A stretch of 12,918 nucleotides of DNA from Verrucomicrobiota bacterium. GTDB taxonomy: Bacteria; Verrucomicrobiota; Verrucomicrobiia; Opitutales; UBA2995. The stretch is from assembly GCA_027297085.1 (NCBI GenBank), contig JAPUIL010000236.1, positions 1 through 12,918 on the forward strand. Reading direction: 5' to 3'. Of the stretch, positions 1-7,576 are shown in pieces. The notes below the pieces were generated by a model, which was not told where the DNA came from, ran no database searches, and saw nothing but the letters and a program-made list of their open reading frames with translations. Position numbers and translations under genes: made by a program. Positions within the stretch are counted from its first letter, which is position 1. Each line of letters starts with the position of its first letter.

Positions 1-28
1 AGGTTTCAGGTTTCAGTTTTCAGGTGTC
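1..28. repeat. Heptanucleotide tandem repeat, four copies
   Basis: Four consecutive 7-base units: AGGTTTC, AGGTTTC, AGTTTTC, AGGTGTC. The third and fourth copies each differ from the first by one base. The array starts at the window edge, so it may extend further upstream, and it runs directly into the REP-like pair at 36. No coding frame is evident over it. A second, unrelated heptamer array lies at 420-440. Confidence 0.7.
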
Positions 29-35
29 AGACAAA

Positions 36-103
36 GAGGGGCTTTATGACCCGATCGTTCCGAGGCTGTACGATGAAATCGGGGCATAAAGCCCCTCCTA
101 CAG
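36..103. repeat. REP-like palindromic pair 1 (GGGGC...GCCCC stem)
   Basis: Two inverted copies of one short palindromic unit. The plus-strand copy at 36-55 reads GAGGGGCTTTATGACCCGAT. The minus-strand copy at 78-103 reads GTAGGAG followed by GGGCTTTATGCCCCGAT. Each unit folds into a small hairpin (GGGGC / GCCCC-type stem around TTTAT), and the pair forms a larger 18-base inverted repeat with one mismatch. Head (GAGG / GTAGGAG) and tail (CGAT) match the pairs at 304-381 and 7454-7524 while the stem bases differ. This resembles bacterial REP/BIME elements; no associated transposase is in the window. Confidence 0.7.
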
Positions 104-176
104 CTATGAAGAACCTTCGGTTTTCAAACTTTCCCATCCGTCAGCAACCCCGACGCAAGCAAAGGGGAACGTGCAT

Positions 177-320
177 ATGGGAAGGCTCCTGATTCAGGCA
201 CTGGTTAATGGTTGTTTGAGAAAAATCCTCCTCGTCCTCCTATTGTTCAGAAGATCGATTAGCCGACAATCGCACTTCTTTTGTACCAAGGCGTGGAATA
301 CTGATTCGTCAGCAAGCTAA
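177..320 (+). CDS. Possible small ORF, 47 aa, doubtful
   Basis: An ATG frame of 47 codons. A purine-rich stretch, AAAGGGGAA, ends about 7 bases before the ATG and is one of the better Shine-Dalgarno candidates in the window. The product is basic with one short hydrophobic run (ILLVLLLF, about residues 17-24), too short to be a confident membrane helix. The frame ends inside the REP-like unit at 304-330, whose sequence supplies the stop codon, which argues against a conserved gene. I do not recognise it. It may be chance reading through intergenic DNA. Confidence 0.15.
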   Translation: MGRLLIQALVNGCLRKILLVLLLFRRSISRQSHFFCTKAWNTDSSAS

Positions 321-381
321 CTCCTCTGCAACATCCTACAATTGAGAATTCCGAATCGAGGAGTTAGCTTGCTAACGAATT
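304..381. repeat. REP-like palindromic pair 2 (TTAGC/GCTAA stem)
   Basis: The minus-strand unit (304-330) reads GAGGAG-TTAGC-TT-GCTGA-CGAAT and the plus-strand unit (358-381) reads GAGGAG-TTAGC-TT-GCTAA-CGAATT. Each is a hairpin with a TT loop; the first has one G-T wobble. The two lie head to head across 27 bases of non-repetitive spacer. The minus-strand unit is nearly identical to the one at 7454-7480, seven kilobases away, so this is a dispersed family. Confidence 0.75.
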
Positions 382-419
382 CTTTTTTGTGTGCAGCCGA
401 GTCCGCCACTGAATTCGAA

Positions 420-440
420 TAACGGGTAACTAATAACGAA
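420..440. repeat. Heptanucleotide tandem repeat, three copies
   Basis: Three consecutive 7-base units TAACGGG, TAACTAA, TAACGAA, of the form TAACNRR. The last copy supplies part of the A-run that acts as the U-tract of the minus-strand terminator at 439-460. The period equals that of the array at 1-28 but the sequence differs. Confidence 0.55.
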
Positions 441-460
441 AAACCGGCCGCTTCGCGGCC
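439..460 (-). terminator. Rho-independent terminator of the DUF4203 gene
   Basis: Read on the minus strand, GGCCGC-GAA-GCGGCC forms a perfect 6-bp GC stem with a three-base loop, followed by GG and five T. The stem begins at the stop codon (TAG at 462-460) of the gene at 460-1098, so termination is immediate. On the plus strand the stem is not followed at once by a T-run, so it should work in one direction. Confidence 0.8.
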
Positions 461-1098
461 TACTCTTTTTTCCTCTTCCCGCGCACTTGCATATAGAGAC
501 CACCGAGAAACAGACCGATAACGCTTGTCCAAAAATACCAGGGGCGGTCAAAGATATCGTGCAAGGAGGCGCCTCCGTATTTATCGAGCACCTGTTCCCA
601 AGGGAAAAGGAACGGTGAAAGTTTCAGCACGAAAAAGGAACTCTGCACTGCGTGCCAGGCGCCTATAGCTGAAGTGGCAATCTTCATAGCCCATTTCTCC
701 AATAATAGAGCGGCAAATCCACCTACTAGGATGGCAACTACCAGCACGCCGATTGCCGCCACATCCTGCAGCGATTGCAGAAAGGGCAGAAAAACCACTC
801 CACCTGCGTAGGCTCCCAGTATAAATACTCCGGCCTTGTAGAAGAAATTCATCAGGACGCCTAAAGCCAAGCCCAAGACCCCAGCAACTATCCAGACTAA
901 ATTGGGCTGCTCGGGGAAAATCAAAGGTGCATACAACAACCCCGCATAGAGTCCGCTCGTGAGCCCCAGCATGAAGAGTACAGCTTTAAGAATTTTATAG
1001 CCATGGAGGCAGGTGATCAGCCCAAAGGCTAAAACCACGGCACCTGGAACCCACCAAGGCAGGTTTTCCAGGGGGAGAGCTGAAAAATCGGGATTCAC
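460..1098 (-). CDS. DUF4203/TMEM198-like multi-pass membrane protein
   Basis: A 212-residue, strongly hydrophobic protein with about six or seven predicted membrane segments (roughly residues 15-31, 36-56, 66-84, 88-106, 113-133, 140-157 and 188-203) and a basic end (RGKRKKE), suggesting a cytoplasmic C-terminus. The segment GYKILKAVLFMLG near residue 33 and the glycine-rich helices resemble the DUF4203 (TMEM198-like) domain; this is recognition by style, not a search. Molecular function is unknown for bacterial members. The start is GTG at 1098-1096. A consensus-like promoter ends only five bases upstream and no Shine-Dalgarno is visible, so the message may be leaderless, or translation may start elsewhere. 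It is monocistronic, with its own terminator, and divergent from transketolase. Confidence 0.75.
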   Translation of the reverse strand: MNPDFSALPLENLPWWVPGAVVLAFGLITCLHGYKILKAVLFMLGLTSGLYAGLLYAPLIFPEQPNLVWIVAGVLGLALGVLMNFFYKAGVFILGAYAGGVVFLPFLQSLQDVAAIGVLVVAILVGGFAALLLEKWAMKIATSAIGAWHAVQSSFFVLKLSPFLFPWEQVLDKYGGASLHDIFDRPWYFWTSVIGLFLGGLYMQVRGKRKKE

Positions 1099-1103
1099 TT
1101 TTT

Positions 1104-1132
1104 CTATCAGGTCGTAGCCAAATTAATGTCAA
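1104..1132 (-). promoter_or_regulatory. Sigma-70-type promoter for the DUF4203 gene
   Basis: On the minus strand a perfect -35 box TTGACA (1132-1127) is separated by 17 bases from TGATAG (1109-1104), a fair -10 box. Transcription would begin about seven bases further on, at or next to the GTG start at 1098. A weaker plus-strand candidate for transketolase, CTGACA (1133-1138) with GAAAAT (1155-1160) at 16 bases, abuts it back to back. Confidence 0.5.
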
Positions 1133-1255
1133 CTGACAAGTTTTTGAGTCCTTTGAAAATATCCTCGCCCTTTGCTGACCGATCCTTTCCATTCTGGGTC
1201 CCTGAAAAATGGAACAACTGGCCCTGTGTCAGATAGCTCAAAAGCAGAAGCAGAC

Positions 1256-3241
1256 ATGAACAAAGACGTTTTATCAGAAGCAGCTACCATCGCACGCGGC
1301 CTGGCCATCGACGCTGTCGCAGCCTGCAAATCTGGCCACCTCGGACTCCCTCTGGGAGCCGCAGAAGTAGGGGCCGTCTTATTTGGAGACTCTCTCTCCA
1401 TGAACCCAAGGAATCCGGACTGGATCAATCGCGACCGATTCGTCCTCTCAGCCGGCCATGGAAGCATGTTTCTTTACGCCTGGTTGCACCTCTCAGGATT
1501 TGATGTGAGCCTGGACGATATTAAGAATTTCCGCGTATTGCACAGCAAAACCCCCGGGCACCCGGAGTTTGGTGAAACTCCCGGCGTCGAAAGCACCACC
1601 GGCCCATTAGGTCAAGGTGTGGGCAACTCAGTGGGAATGGCTGTCGCAGCCAAAATGACCGCTGAAAAGTTCAATACCGCCGACCACACCATCATCGACC
1701 ACCACATTGTATGTCTGGCAGGTGATGGATGCCTCCAGGAAGGGATTACCGCTGAAGCCAGCGCGTTTGCCGGACACTTTGGACTGGATAACCTGATCCT
1801 TATTTTTGATTCCAATGATGTGACCCTCGATGCAGCTGCTGAAGAGACGCAAAGTGAAGACACCGCCAAACGCTACGAAGCCTATGGTTGGGATGTTGTT
1901 ACCATCGATGGGTACGACATGGATGGAATTCAAAACGCATTGGCTAACGCCAAGAGCAACGACAACGGAAAACCCAAATTGATCATCGCCAGAACCCTTA
2001 TTGGGAAAGGTATTAAGCAGGTCGCCGGCACCGCAGCAGCTCACGGCGAAAGTGGTATGAAATTTGCCGCTGAGTCTCGTGCTGCATTGGGACTGCCGGA
2101 AGAGAACTTCTATGTATCAGAGAATGTAAAATCCTACTTTGCCGAGCGTAAGCAGAACCTTGCCCAGAAATACAATGATTGGCTCGACACCTACCATGCC
2201 TGGAAATCGGCCAACCCAGAGCTGGCAGGCCTTCTGGAAAGCGCTCAAAACGATGAGCCGGTAGATGTAGACGCCTTGTTTGCGGCCATCCCCGAAGCGG
2301 ATTCTGAACAATCGGTGGCTACTCGTGTAGCTGGAGGAAATGTCATTAATGCCCTGGCCAAAAAACTGCCGCTCCTCCTTACCGGTAGCGCGGACCTGTT
2401 TGGCTCAACCAAAAACTACATCAACGGCGTTGGCGACTTCACCCGCGACAACCCTTCAGGCAGAAATATTCGTTTCGGCATTCGCGAACACGCGATGGGC
2501 GCCATCGTCAATGGCATCGCCTACCACGGCATTTTCACCGCCTCAGGAGCGACGTTTACGATCTTTGCCGATTACATGCGCCCGGCGCTTCGCTTGGCAG
2601 CTTTGTCCAAACTACACAACTTCCAGATCTTCACTCACGATTCCGTGGCAGTAGGACAGGATGGACCCACCCACCAACCAGTGGAAGTCGTCAGTGCCCT
2701 GCGCCTCATTCCTGGTATGGACGTCATTCGCCCGGCAGATCCGGAGGAAACCGCAGGCGCATTTGTGGCTGCGTTGGAACGTCAGGATGGTCCCACTTCA
2801 TTGGTGTTGTCACGTCAGGGTGTTCCAACTTTGAACAATCTTTCAGTTGAAGACCGCCGCAAGGGAGTTTTAAAAGGTGGCTATATCGCGCGGAAAGAAA
2901 TTGGAGATTTGGCGATGATCATTCTCTCCAATGGCAGTGAACTTCAACACGCCCTGGATGCTGCAGAAGAACTCGGCGTAGGAACCCGCGTGGTTTCCAT
3001 GCCCTGCTTCGAACGTTTTGACCGTCAGAGCGATGAATACCGCGAAACGATCCTTCCATCCTCCTGCAGGAAACGAGTAGCAATTGAGGCAGGTGTAAAC
3101 CATGTCTGGTTCAAATACGTCGGCCTGGATGGTAAGGTTGTAGGCATTGATCGTTTCGGTCTTTCCGCAGAAGGCGGGCTGGTTTTGCGTGAACTGGGTA
3201 TCACCAAGGAAAGTGTGATAGCTGCCGCTCAGTCCTTATAG
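1256..3241 (+). CDS. tkt: Transketolase
   Basis: Full-length transketolase (661 aa). This thiamine-diphosphate enzyme moves two-carbon ketol units between sugar phosphates in the non-oxidative pentose phosphate pathway, in the cytoplasm. The N-terminal domain carries the ThDP/metal motif GDGCLQEG (GDG at residues 156-158) with the metal-binding Asn near 187 (DSND). The pyrimidine domain has FGIREHAMG, whose Glu411 is the catalytic glutamate that activates ThDP, and [17 protein letters not shown], whose His461 is a substrate-site histidine; both numbers match E. coli TktA. The C-terminal domain ends FGLSAEGG...LGITKESV, as usual. The frame is open back to a TTG at 1172, but the ATG at 1256 gives the normal family N-terminus ([15 protein letters not shown]) and follows purine-rich AGAAG at 5-base spacing. 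It stands alone between a divergent gene and the nuclease. Confidence 0.97.
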   Translation: MNKDVLSEAATIARGLAIDAVAACKSGHLGLPLGAAEVGAVLFGDSLSMNPRNPDWINRDRFVLSAGHGSMFLYAWLHLSGFDVSLDDIKNFRVLHSKTPGHPEFGETPGVESTTGPLGQGVGNSVGMAVAAKMTAEKFNTADHTIIDHHIVCLAGDGCLQEGITAEASAFAGHFGLDNLILIFDSNDVTLDAAAEETQSEDTAKRYEAYGWDVVTIDGYDMDGIQNALANAKSNDNGKPKLIIARTLIGKGIKQVAGTAAAHGESGMKFAAESRAALGLPEENFYVSENVKSYFAERKQNLAQKYNDWLDTYHAWKSANPELAGLLESAQNDEPVDVDALFAAIPEADSEQSVATRVAGGNVINALAKKLPLLLTGSADLFGSTKNYINGVGDFTRDNPSGRNIRFGIREHAMGAIVNGIAYHGIFTASGATFTIFADYMRPALRLAALSKLHNFQIFTHDSVAVGQDGPTHQPVEVVSALRLIPGMDVIRPADPEETAGAFVAALERQDGPTSLVLSRQGVPTLNNLSVEDRRKGVLKGGYIARKEIGDLAMIILSNGSELQHALDAAEELGVGTRVVSMPCFERFDRQSDEYRETILPSSCRKRVAIEAGVNHVWFKYVGLDGKVVGIDRFGLSAEGGLVLRELGITKESVIAAAQSL

Positions 3242-3368
3242 ACATAGCCTAACCCGTATTTCTCACCAAATGATCTAAGGTGATGAAAATGAACGACTAG
3301 TGAGTTTCTTTCAAATTACACGGTATACACATTCGTTATGCACGCATTTTCGGGCTAATTATTTGGAA

Positions 3369-3388
3369 CTCGGCCACAACAGGCCGGG
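3369..3388 (+). terminator. GC-rich hairpin between transketolase and nuclease
   Basis: CTCGGCC-ACAACA-GGCCGGG forms a 7-bp stem with one G-T pair, followed by TTTAT, a weak T-tract. It may terminate transketolase transcription, or lie in the nuclease leader, since it ends 14 bases before the GTG start at 3403. Elsewhere in 3242-3402 I see only a small TCACC/GGTGA inverted repeat (3262-3282) and AT-rich DNA. Confidence 0.35.
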
Positions 3389-3402
3389 TTTATGGTTATA
3401 GC

Positions 3403-5106
3403 GTGAGAAAATTTACCCCATGGATTTTATGTTTAGTCGCCTGTAGTGGTTGCCAGGCTGCTCAACTATTGCCAATAGGAAGGATCCAGGGAATCGCACA
3501 CCGCTCTCCGTATGCCGGTGAAATCGTCGAGGCGCAAGGCATCGTGACTCAGGTCGATAAAAATGGATTCTGTTTTCAATCCAAGTCTCCCGATGCTTCT
3601 CCGGAAACATCAGATGCCATGTACGTCTACCAGAAAAACACCGAAGTCCACCTGGGCAACGAAGTGCGGGTCAAAGGACGGGTGGAAGAGTGGACGCCAG
3701 GGGGGGAAGACAGCTACAATTTGAGTATAACTCAAATCAGGGCAGTTGCCATCCGTCGCATCCGTAGCAAGGCACCTCTGCCAAAGCCCGTAGTGCTAAA
3801 CTACCTGATGCCAGACTACCCTAAGATCATAAAACAGCCGGGTTCAGCCTACGATCCCACAATCAACGCGCTGGACTTTTGGGAAAGCCTTGAACTCATG
3901 CGGGTAGTCATAATGGACGCGAGCATAGTCGGCCCGAAATCCCGCTACGGTGAAATAGCCGTCCGCATTCCCCAAGGCCTGGCCGAACCCAGAACTCCGC
4001 GAGGCGGTGTAAAACTAACCGGGTATGAGTTCAACCCGGCCCGCATTCTGGTGGCTCTAGACCCGGAAAGCGAATTAAACTACAGTACCGGGGACCGCCT
4101 TTCTACGCCCATACAAGGCATCATCACCTATTCTTTCGGTAACTACAAAGTGACGGCAACCAGCAGGCCGGAACCTCCATATACTTCGAGCATAGCTGCT
4201 TTTTCTATATCGGACCCGCTTCCCGATTCAGCATTTAAACTGGCCACCTTCAACGTGGAAAACCTGTATCCGGAGTTACCCGATGAAAAGTTCCGGGCCC
4301 TGGGTAAAATTATCGCTCAATCACTCCAAGCTCCGGACATCGTTGCCCTTCAAGAAATTCAGGACAACTCCGGTCCTAAAAACGATGGCGAAATCGGAGC
4401 GGACCAAGCGCTGGACAAATTGATCCGGTTTATCCTCGAGGCTGGCGGTCCACGTTATTCCTACCATCAACTCAATCCGGAAGAAAATGCCGACGGTGGA
4501 TGGGCGGGCGGAAATATACGGAACGCTTACCTCTATAAAAAGGAATCCATGCGTCTTGGAAAAAGCTATCACCTTAAAAATCCTGTCTTCGACAAAAATA
4601 AAGACCGCGACTATTATGGCACTCGAAAACCTCTGGTCGGGTTTTTCCAAAACGAGGACCGCCAACTCATCCTGATCAATTGTCATCTGAACAGCAAAGG
4701 GAGAGACTCCTCCTCATTTGGAGCGCTTCTACCTGCTGTCCGCTTCTCTGAACCTCAAAGGATCGCCCAAACGCGGGTCATTCGAGCTCATGTGGACGAG
4801 CTCAGGCAAAAGTATCCCAATGCAGGGGTTATCGTATTGGGTGATATGAACGATTTTGAATTTTCACCTGCTATCCAAAACCTGACCGGCAACCAAGGGC
4901 TCATCAATCTGGTCAATACGGTGCCGTTAGCTAATAGGTATACCTATATTCACCAAGGTTTCTCCCAGGTGCTGGATCATATCCTGGTCAGCCCGGACCT
5001 GGCCGGAAAACTTGCGACTCAAATTGTCCACGTAAACGCTGACTTGAGCGAAGCATTGAGGGCCAGTGACCACGATCCCATACTCGCTTGGTTCACCAAC
5101 TGGTAA
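3403..5106 (+). CDS. Secreted endonuclease/exonuclease/phosphatase-family nuclease
   Basis: A 567-residue protein resembling extracellular ExeM/NucH-type DNases. The N-terminus is a short signal sequence with a possible lipobox LVAC (Cys14), or signal peptidase I cleavage near Ala20, so export is likely. Residues about 25-120 (GEIVEAQGIVTQV...GNEVRVKGRVEEW) look like an OB-fold. The catalytic EEP domain covers about 277-567: FNVEN (Asn284), LQEIQD (Glu318, metal ligand), NCHLNSKG (His428), GDMND (Asp481, Asn483), LDHILVS (Asp525) and SDHDP (Asp556, His557). All expected active-site residues are present, so it should hydrolyse phosphodiester bonds, most likely in environmental DNA; the substrate is inferred. 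The GTG at 3403 is chosen because it gives the signal peptide; an upstream ATG at 3392 is out of frame and stops at once. No clear Shine-Dalgarno is seen. Confidence 0.85.
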   Translation: MRKFTPWILCLVACSGCQAAQLLPIGRIQGIAHRSPYAGEIVEAQGIVTQVDKNGFCFQSKSPDASPETSDAMYVYQKNTEVHLGNEVRVKGRVEEWTPGGEDSYNLSITQIRAVAIRRIRSKAPLPKPVVLNYLMPDYPKIIKQPGSAYDPTINALDFWESLELMRVVIMDASIVGPKSRYGEIAVRIPQGLAEPRTPRGGVKLTGYEFNPARILVALDPESELNYSTGDRLSTPIQGIITYSFGNYKVTATSRPEPPYTSSIAAFSISDPLPDSAFKLATFNVENLYPELPDEKFRALGKIIAQSLQAPDIVALQEIQDNSGPKNDGEIGADQALDKLIRFILEAGGPRYSYHQLNPEENADGGWAGGNIRNAYLYKKESMRLGKSYHLKNPVFDKNKDRDYYGTRKPLVGFFQNEDRQLILINCHLNSKGRDSSSFGALLPAVRFSEPQRIAQTRVIRAHVDELRQKYPNAGVIVLGDMNDFEFSPAIQNLTGNQGLINLVNTVPLANRYTYIHQGFSQVLDHILVSPDLAGKLATQIVHVNADLSEALRASDHDPILAWFTNW

Positions 5107-5494
5107 ATCAACCCAAAGGTTTCAAACGCCATCAAAAGTGCAGGTTCTATCAAGAAAAATAAACGTATTGTGTAATGGATGCTATTATAGACTTTTAAAG
5201 CCTCTCAAATAACGACCCTTAAAAAATGCCCTTGTGAAGGCTAAAACCAACATGCACGAAAAGCTGTGTTCCAGCCCGCAAACAACATGGTCACGTAGGA
5301 AACTACGCTCCCGCGCTTGTTTGCAGACTGCGCCTTGCTCTTCATCACATCTGGGTTTTTTGAAACGCTTGGGGAAAGTCTCCCGCTTTTTCAAATTATC
5401 CTTGTCGCGCCGGTTTTAGTCCCTTGAAATCGATGCCCTAGACCTAACTACCGGACTCATTTTTATCCTATCACATCCTACCTGTTTCTAGCTG
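5107..5494. other. 388-base intergenic region before parE
   Basis: No convincing gene. Two short overlapping frames (61 codons plus, 69 codons minus) are low-complexity, basic and mutually antisense. The region holds the two-tier hairpin at 5278-5324. It also holds a weak terminator-like element, GGGA-AAGTC-TCCC followed by GC and five T (5372-5391), in the plus direction. A poor promoter candidate for parE is TTGAAA (5424-5429) with TAACTA (5445-5450), at 15-base spacing. Confidence 0.5.
5278..5324. ncRNA. Two-tier hairpin, possible structured RNA or intergenic repeat
   Basis: The outer perfect inverted repeat is GCAAACAA (5278-5285) with TTGTTTGC (5317-5324). The inner perfect stem is CGTAG (5294-5298) with CTACG (5303-5307), closing a GAAA tetraloop on the plus strand, which belongs to the stable GNRA class. 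The internal loop (8 and 9 bases) between them is unpaired. It may be a structured leader or small RNA, or a copy of an intergenic repeat. No family is recognised. Confidence 0.3.
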
Positions 5495-7375
5495 ATGGTT
5501 GAACCTGTTTACGACGAAAAATCAATTAAGTCGCTGGACTGGAGAGAACATATCCGCCTCCGTCCCGGCATGTACATCGGAAACGTCTCGGGCAATGGAA
5601 CCTCCGCTGAAGAAGGACTTTATGTCCTTATCAAAGAAGTCGCGGATAACTGCCTGGATGAGTACATGATGGGATATGGGAAACGGATTGAGATCACCCT
5701 TAAAAACAATTTCGTCACGGTGCGTGACTATGGTCGTGGTATTCCCTTGGGGAAGGTGGTTGAGTGCGTCAGCAAAATTAACACCGGGGGTAAGTATGAC
5801 TCTGAGGCGTTCCAGAAATCCATCGGATTAAACGGGGTGGGCTCAAAGGCGGTAAATGCGCTTTCCGAATCCTTCAAAGTACAGTCCTTCCGCGACGGAA
5901 AAACGGTGGGTGCTGAATTTAACCGGGGCAACCTGGTCAATCAGGACAAGAAAGCCAAGGCCAGCGAAGAGAAATCGGGCACGCTAGTTACTTTTACACC
6001 GGACAAGGAAATTTTTGGCGAGTTCACCTTTCGCAAGGAGTTCATTGAAAAATTGCTTTGGAACTACGCCTACCTGAATACCGGTTTGACCCTGGTGTTA
6101 AACGGCGAGCGCTACCAATCGAAAAATGGACTGTTCGACTTGCTGACGGAAAACCTCGAATCAGACCCCAACTACCCAATCATCCATTTCAAAGAAGAAG
6201 ACATCGAAATCGCGTTTACCCATACCAACCAATACGGGGAAGAATACTTTTCGTTCGTCAATGGCCAGCACACAACCTTGGGCGGAACGCACGAAGCTGC
6301 ATTCAAGCAAGCCATTGTAGAAACGCTAAGGGGGTTCTTTAAGAAGGATTTTCATGTATCGGATATCCGCAGCGGAATTATCGGAGCGGTCGCGGTTCGC
6401 GTTCAGGAGCCTACCTTCGAAAGTCAGACCAAAGTAAAACTGGGAAGTGACGGTTTTGGACCAAAAGGACCTAGTATCCGGCAAGGCATTACGAATTTCC
6501 TAAAGAAGGAGCTCGATAATTTTTTGCACAAGAATCCGCGAGCTGCTGAGGCCATCAAGAAGCGGATTCTACAAAGCGAACGGGAACGTACGGAACTCAA
6601 AGGGATACAGAAAATTGCCAAGGAGCGCGCCAAAAAAGCCAAGGTGGTTAACAAGAAGTTGCGCGACTGCAAAATTCACTTCAACTCCACGCACAAGGAT
6701 GCTGATAAAAGTTCTGTCTTTATAACCGAAGGTGACTCGGCCTCAGGATCCATAACCAAGTCCCGCGATCCTCTGACCCAAGCCGTGTTCTCTCTGCGGG
6801 GAAAGCCGCTCAACACCTACGGAATGAAACGAAAGGTGATATACGAGAACGAGGAGTTTTATCTTTTGCAGGATGCTTTGGACATCGAGGACGGCTTGGA
6901 AAATCTACGTTACAATAAAATCATCCTGGCTACCGATGCAGACGTTGACGGATTTCACATCCGCATACTTCTCATGTGTTACTTTCTGCAGTTTTTTCCG
7001 GAATTGGTACGCCGGGGACACCTCTACATCTTGCAGACACCCCTTTTTCGGGTTCGCAATAAAAAGGCCACCGTTTATTGTTACTCGCAGGAAGAGAAAC
7101 AACAGGCGATGGCCACATTGAGTGGCAAGGTGGAGATCACACGCTTCAAAGGACTCGGAGAAATCTCTCCGTCTGAATTCAAACAATTTATTAACGAAAA
7201 CATGCGTCTCGAGCCTGTGGTGATCGGCAAGAATTCACACCTGGACGACATGCTTGAGTTTTACATGGGCAAAAATACTCCCGAGAGAAAAGACTTTATC
7301 GTAGGCAACCTGGTGGTAGAAGAACCCATCAATGAGAGTGCTGAAGCTGAAGCCGAGGCAGCTCTAACTGCTTAG
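5495..7375 (+). CDS. parE: DNA topoisomerase IV subunit B (ATPase)
   Basis: Type IIA topoisomerase ATPase/TOPRIM subunit, 626 aa. With the ParC-like subunit downstream it should pass one duplex through another and unlink daughter chromosomes. The GHKL ATPase domain has EVADNCLDE (catalytic Glu48, Mg-binding Asn52), DYGRGIP (78-84) and the ATP lid [14 protein letters not shown] (111-124). The transducer has QTKVKLG with switch lysine near 313. The TOPRIM domain has EGDSASG (Glu412) and DADVDG (481-486), then RFKGLGE (550-556). All key residues are intact. The compact length and the wording of the N-terminal motifs match Bacteroidetes-type ParE; a GyrB is the main alternative, but adjacency to a short GyrA/ParC-family subunit favours ParE. 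The ATG at 5495 is in phase with the family N-terminus and lacks a clear Shine-Dalgarno. The C-terminus ends in an acidic, alanine-rich tail. Confidence 0.9.
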   Translation: MVEPVYDEKSIKSLDWREHIRLRPGMYIGNVSGNGTSAEEGLYVLIKEVADNCLDEYMMGYGKRIEITLKNNFVTVRDYGRGIPLGKVVECVSKINTGGKYDSEAFQKSIGLNGVGSKAVNALSESFKVQSFRDGKTVGAEFNRGNLVNQDKKAKASEEKSGTLVTFTPDKEIFGEFTFRKEFIEKLLWNYAYLNTGLTLVLNGERYQSKNGLFDLLTENLESDPNYPIIHFKEEDIEIAFTHTNQYGEEYFSFVNGQHTTLGGTHEAAFKQAIVETLRGFFKKDFHVSDIRSGIIGAVAVRVQEPTFESQTKVKLGSDGFGPKGPSIRQGITNFLKKELDNFLHKNPRAAEAIKKRILQSERERTELKGIQKIAKERAKKAKVVNKKLRDCKIHFNSTHKDADKSSVFITEGDSASGSITKSRDPLTQAVFSLRGKPLNTYGMKRKVIYENEEFYLLQDALDIEDGLENLRYNKIILATDADVDGFHIRILLMCYFLQFFPELVRRGHLYILQTPLFRVRNKKATVYCYSQEEKQQAMATLSGKVEITRFKGLGEISPSEFKQFINENMRLEPVVIGKNSHLDDMLEFYMGKNTPERKDFIVGNLVVEEPINESAEAEAEAALTA

Positions 7376-7453
7376 CTTCCAAAAGGCACCTTGCAAATCA
7401 ATAAACCTCAGAGCACCAAAATTTTCCATAATGAACAAGTTCAACGGCAAGAA

Positions 7454-7524
7454 ATCGTCAGCAAGCTAACTCCTACAACAGTGAAATCCATTTCGAAGTG
7501 TAGGAGCCACCTTGGTGGCGAATC
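7454..7524. repeat. REP-like palindromic pair 3, between parE and parC
   Basis: The minus-strand unit (7454-7480) reads GTAGGAG-TTAGC-TT-GCTGA-CGAT and is almost identical to the unit at 304-330. The plus-strand unit (7498-7524) reads GTAGGAG-CCACC-TT-GGTGG-CGAAT: same head, TT loop and tail but a wholly different stem that still pairs. The rest of the 201-base parE-parC gap (7376-7576) holds a 60-codon TTG frame, read through the repeats and not considered a gene, plus a small GTAG-TGG-CTAC hairpin at 7527-7537. Confidence 0.75.
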
Positions 7525-7576
7525 GGTAGTGGCTACAACGCAAACTCGCTTCCGTCTATTCAGCTGGCAGTAAAAA

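Noticed and set aside
1172..1255. N-terminal extension of transketolase from TTG at 1172
   Set aside because: The 28 added residues do not resemble the family N-terminus, and the ATG at 1256 gives catalytic residue numbering equal to E. coli TktA.
5185..5419. Antisense pair of short frames (61 and 69 codons) before parE
   Set aside because: Both are basic, low-complexity and mutually overlapping, and they cross the two-tier hairpin. There is no start signal or family likeness.
7391..7573. 60-codon TTG frame between parE and parC
   Set aside because: It runs through both units of the REP-like pair, has no Shine-Dalgarno and no recognisable domain. The repeats explain the open frame.
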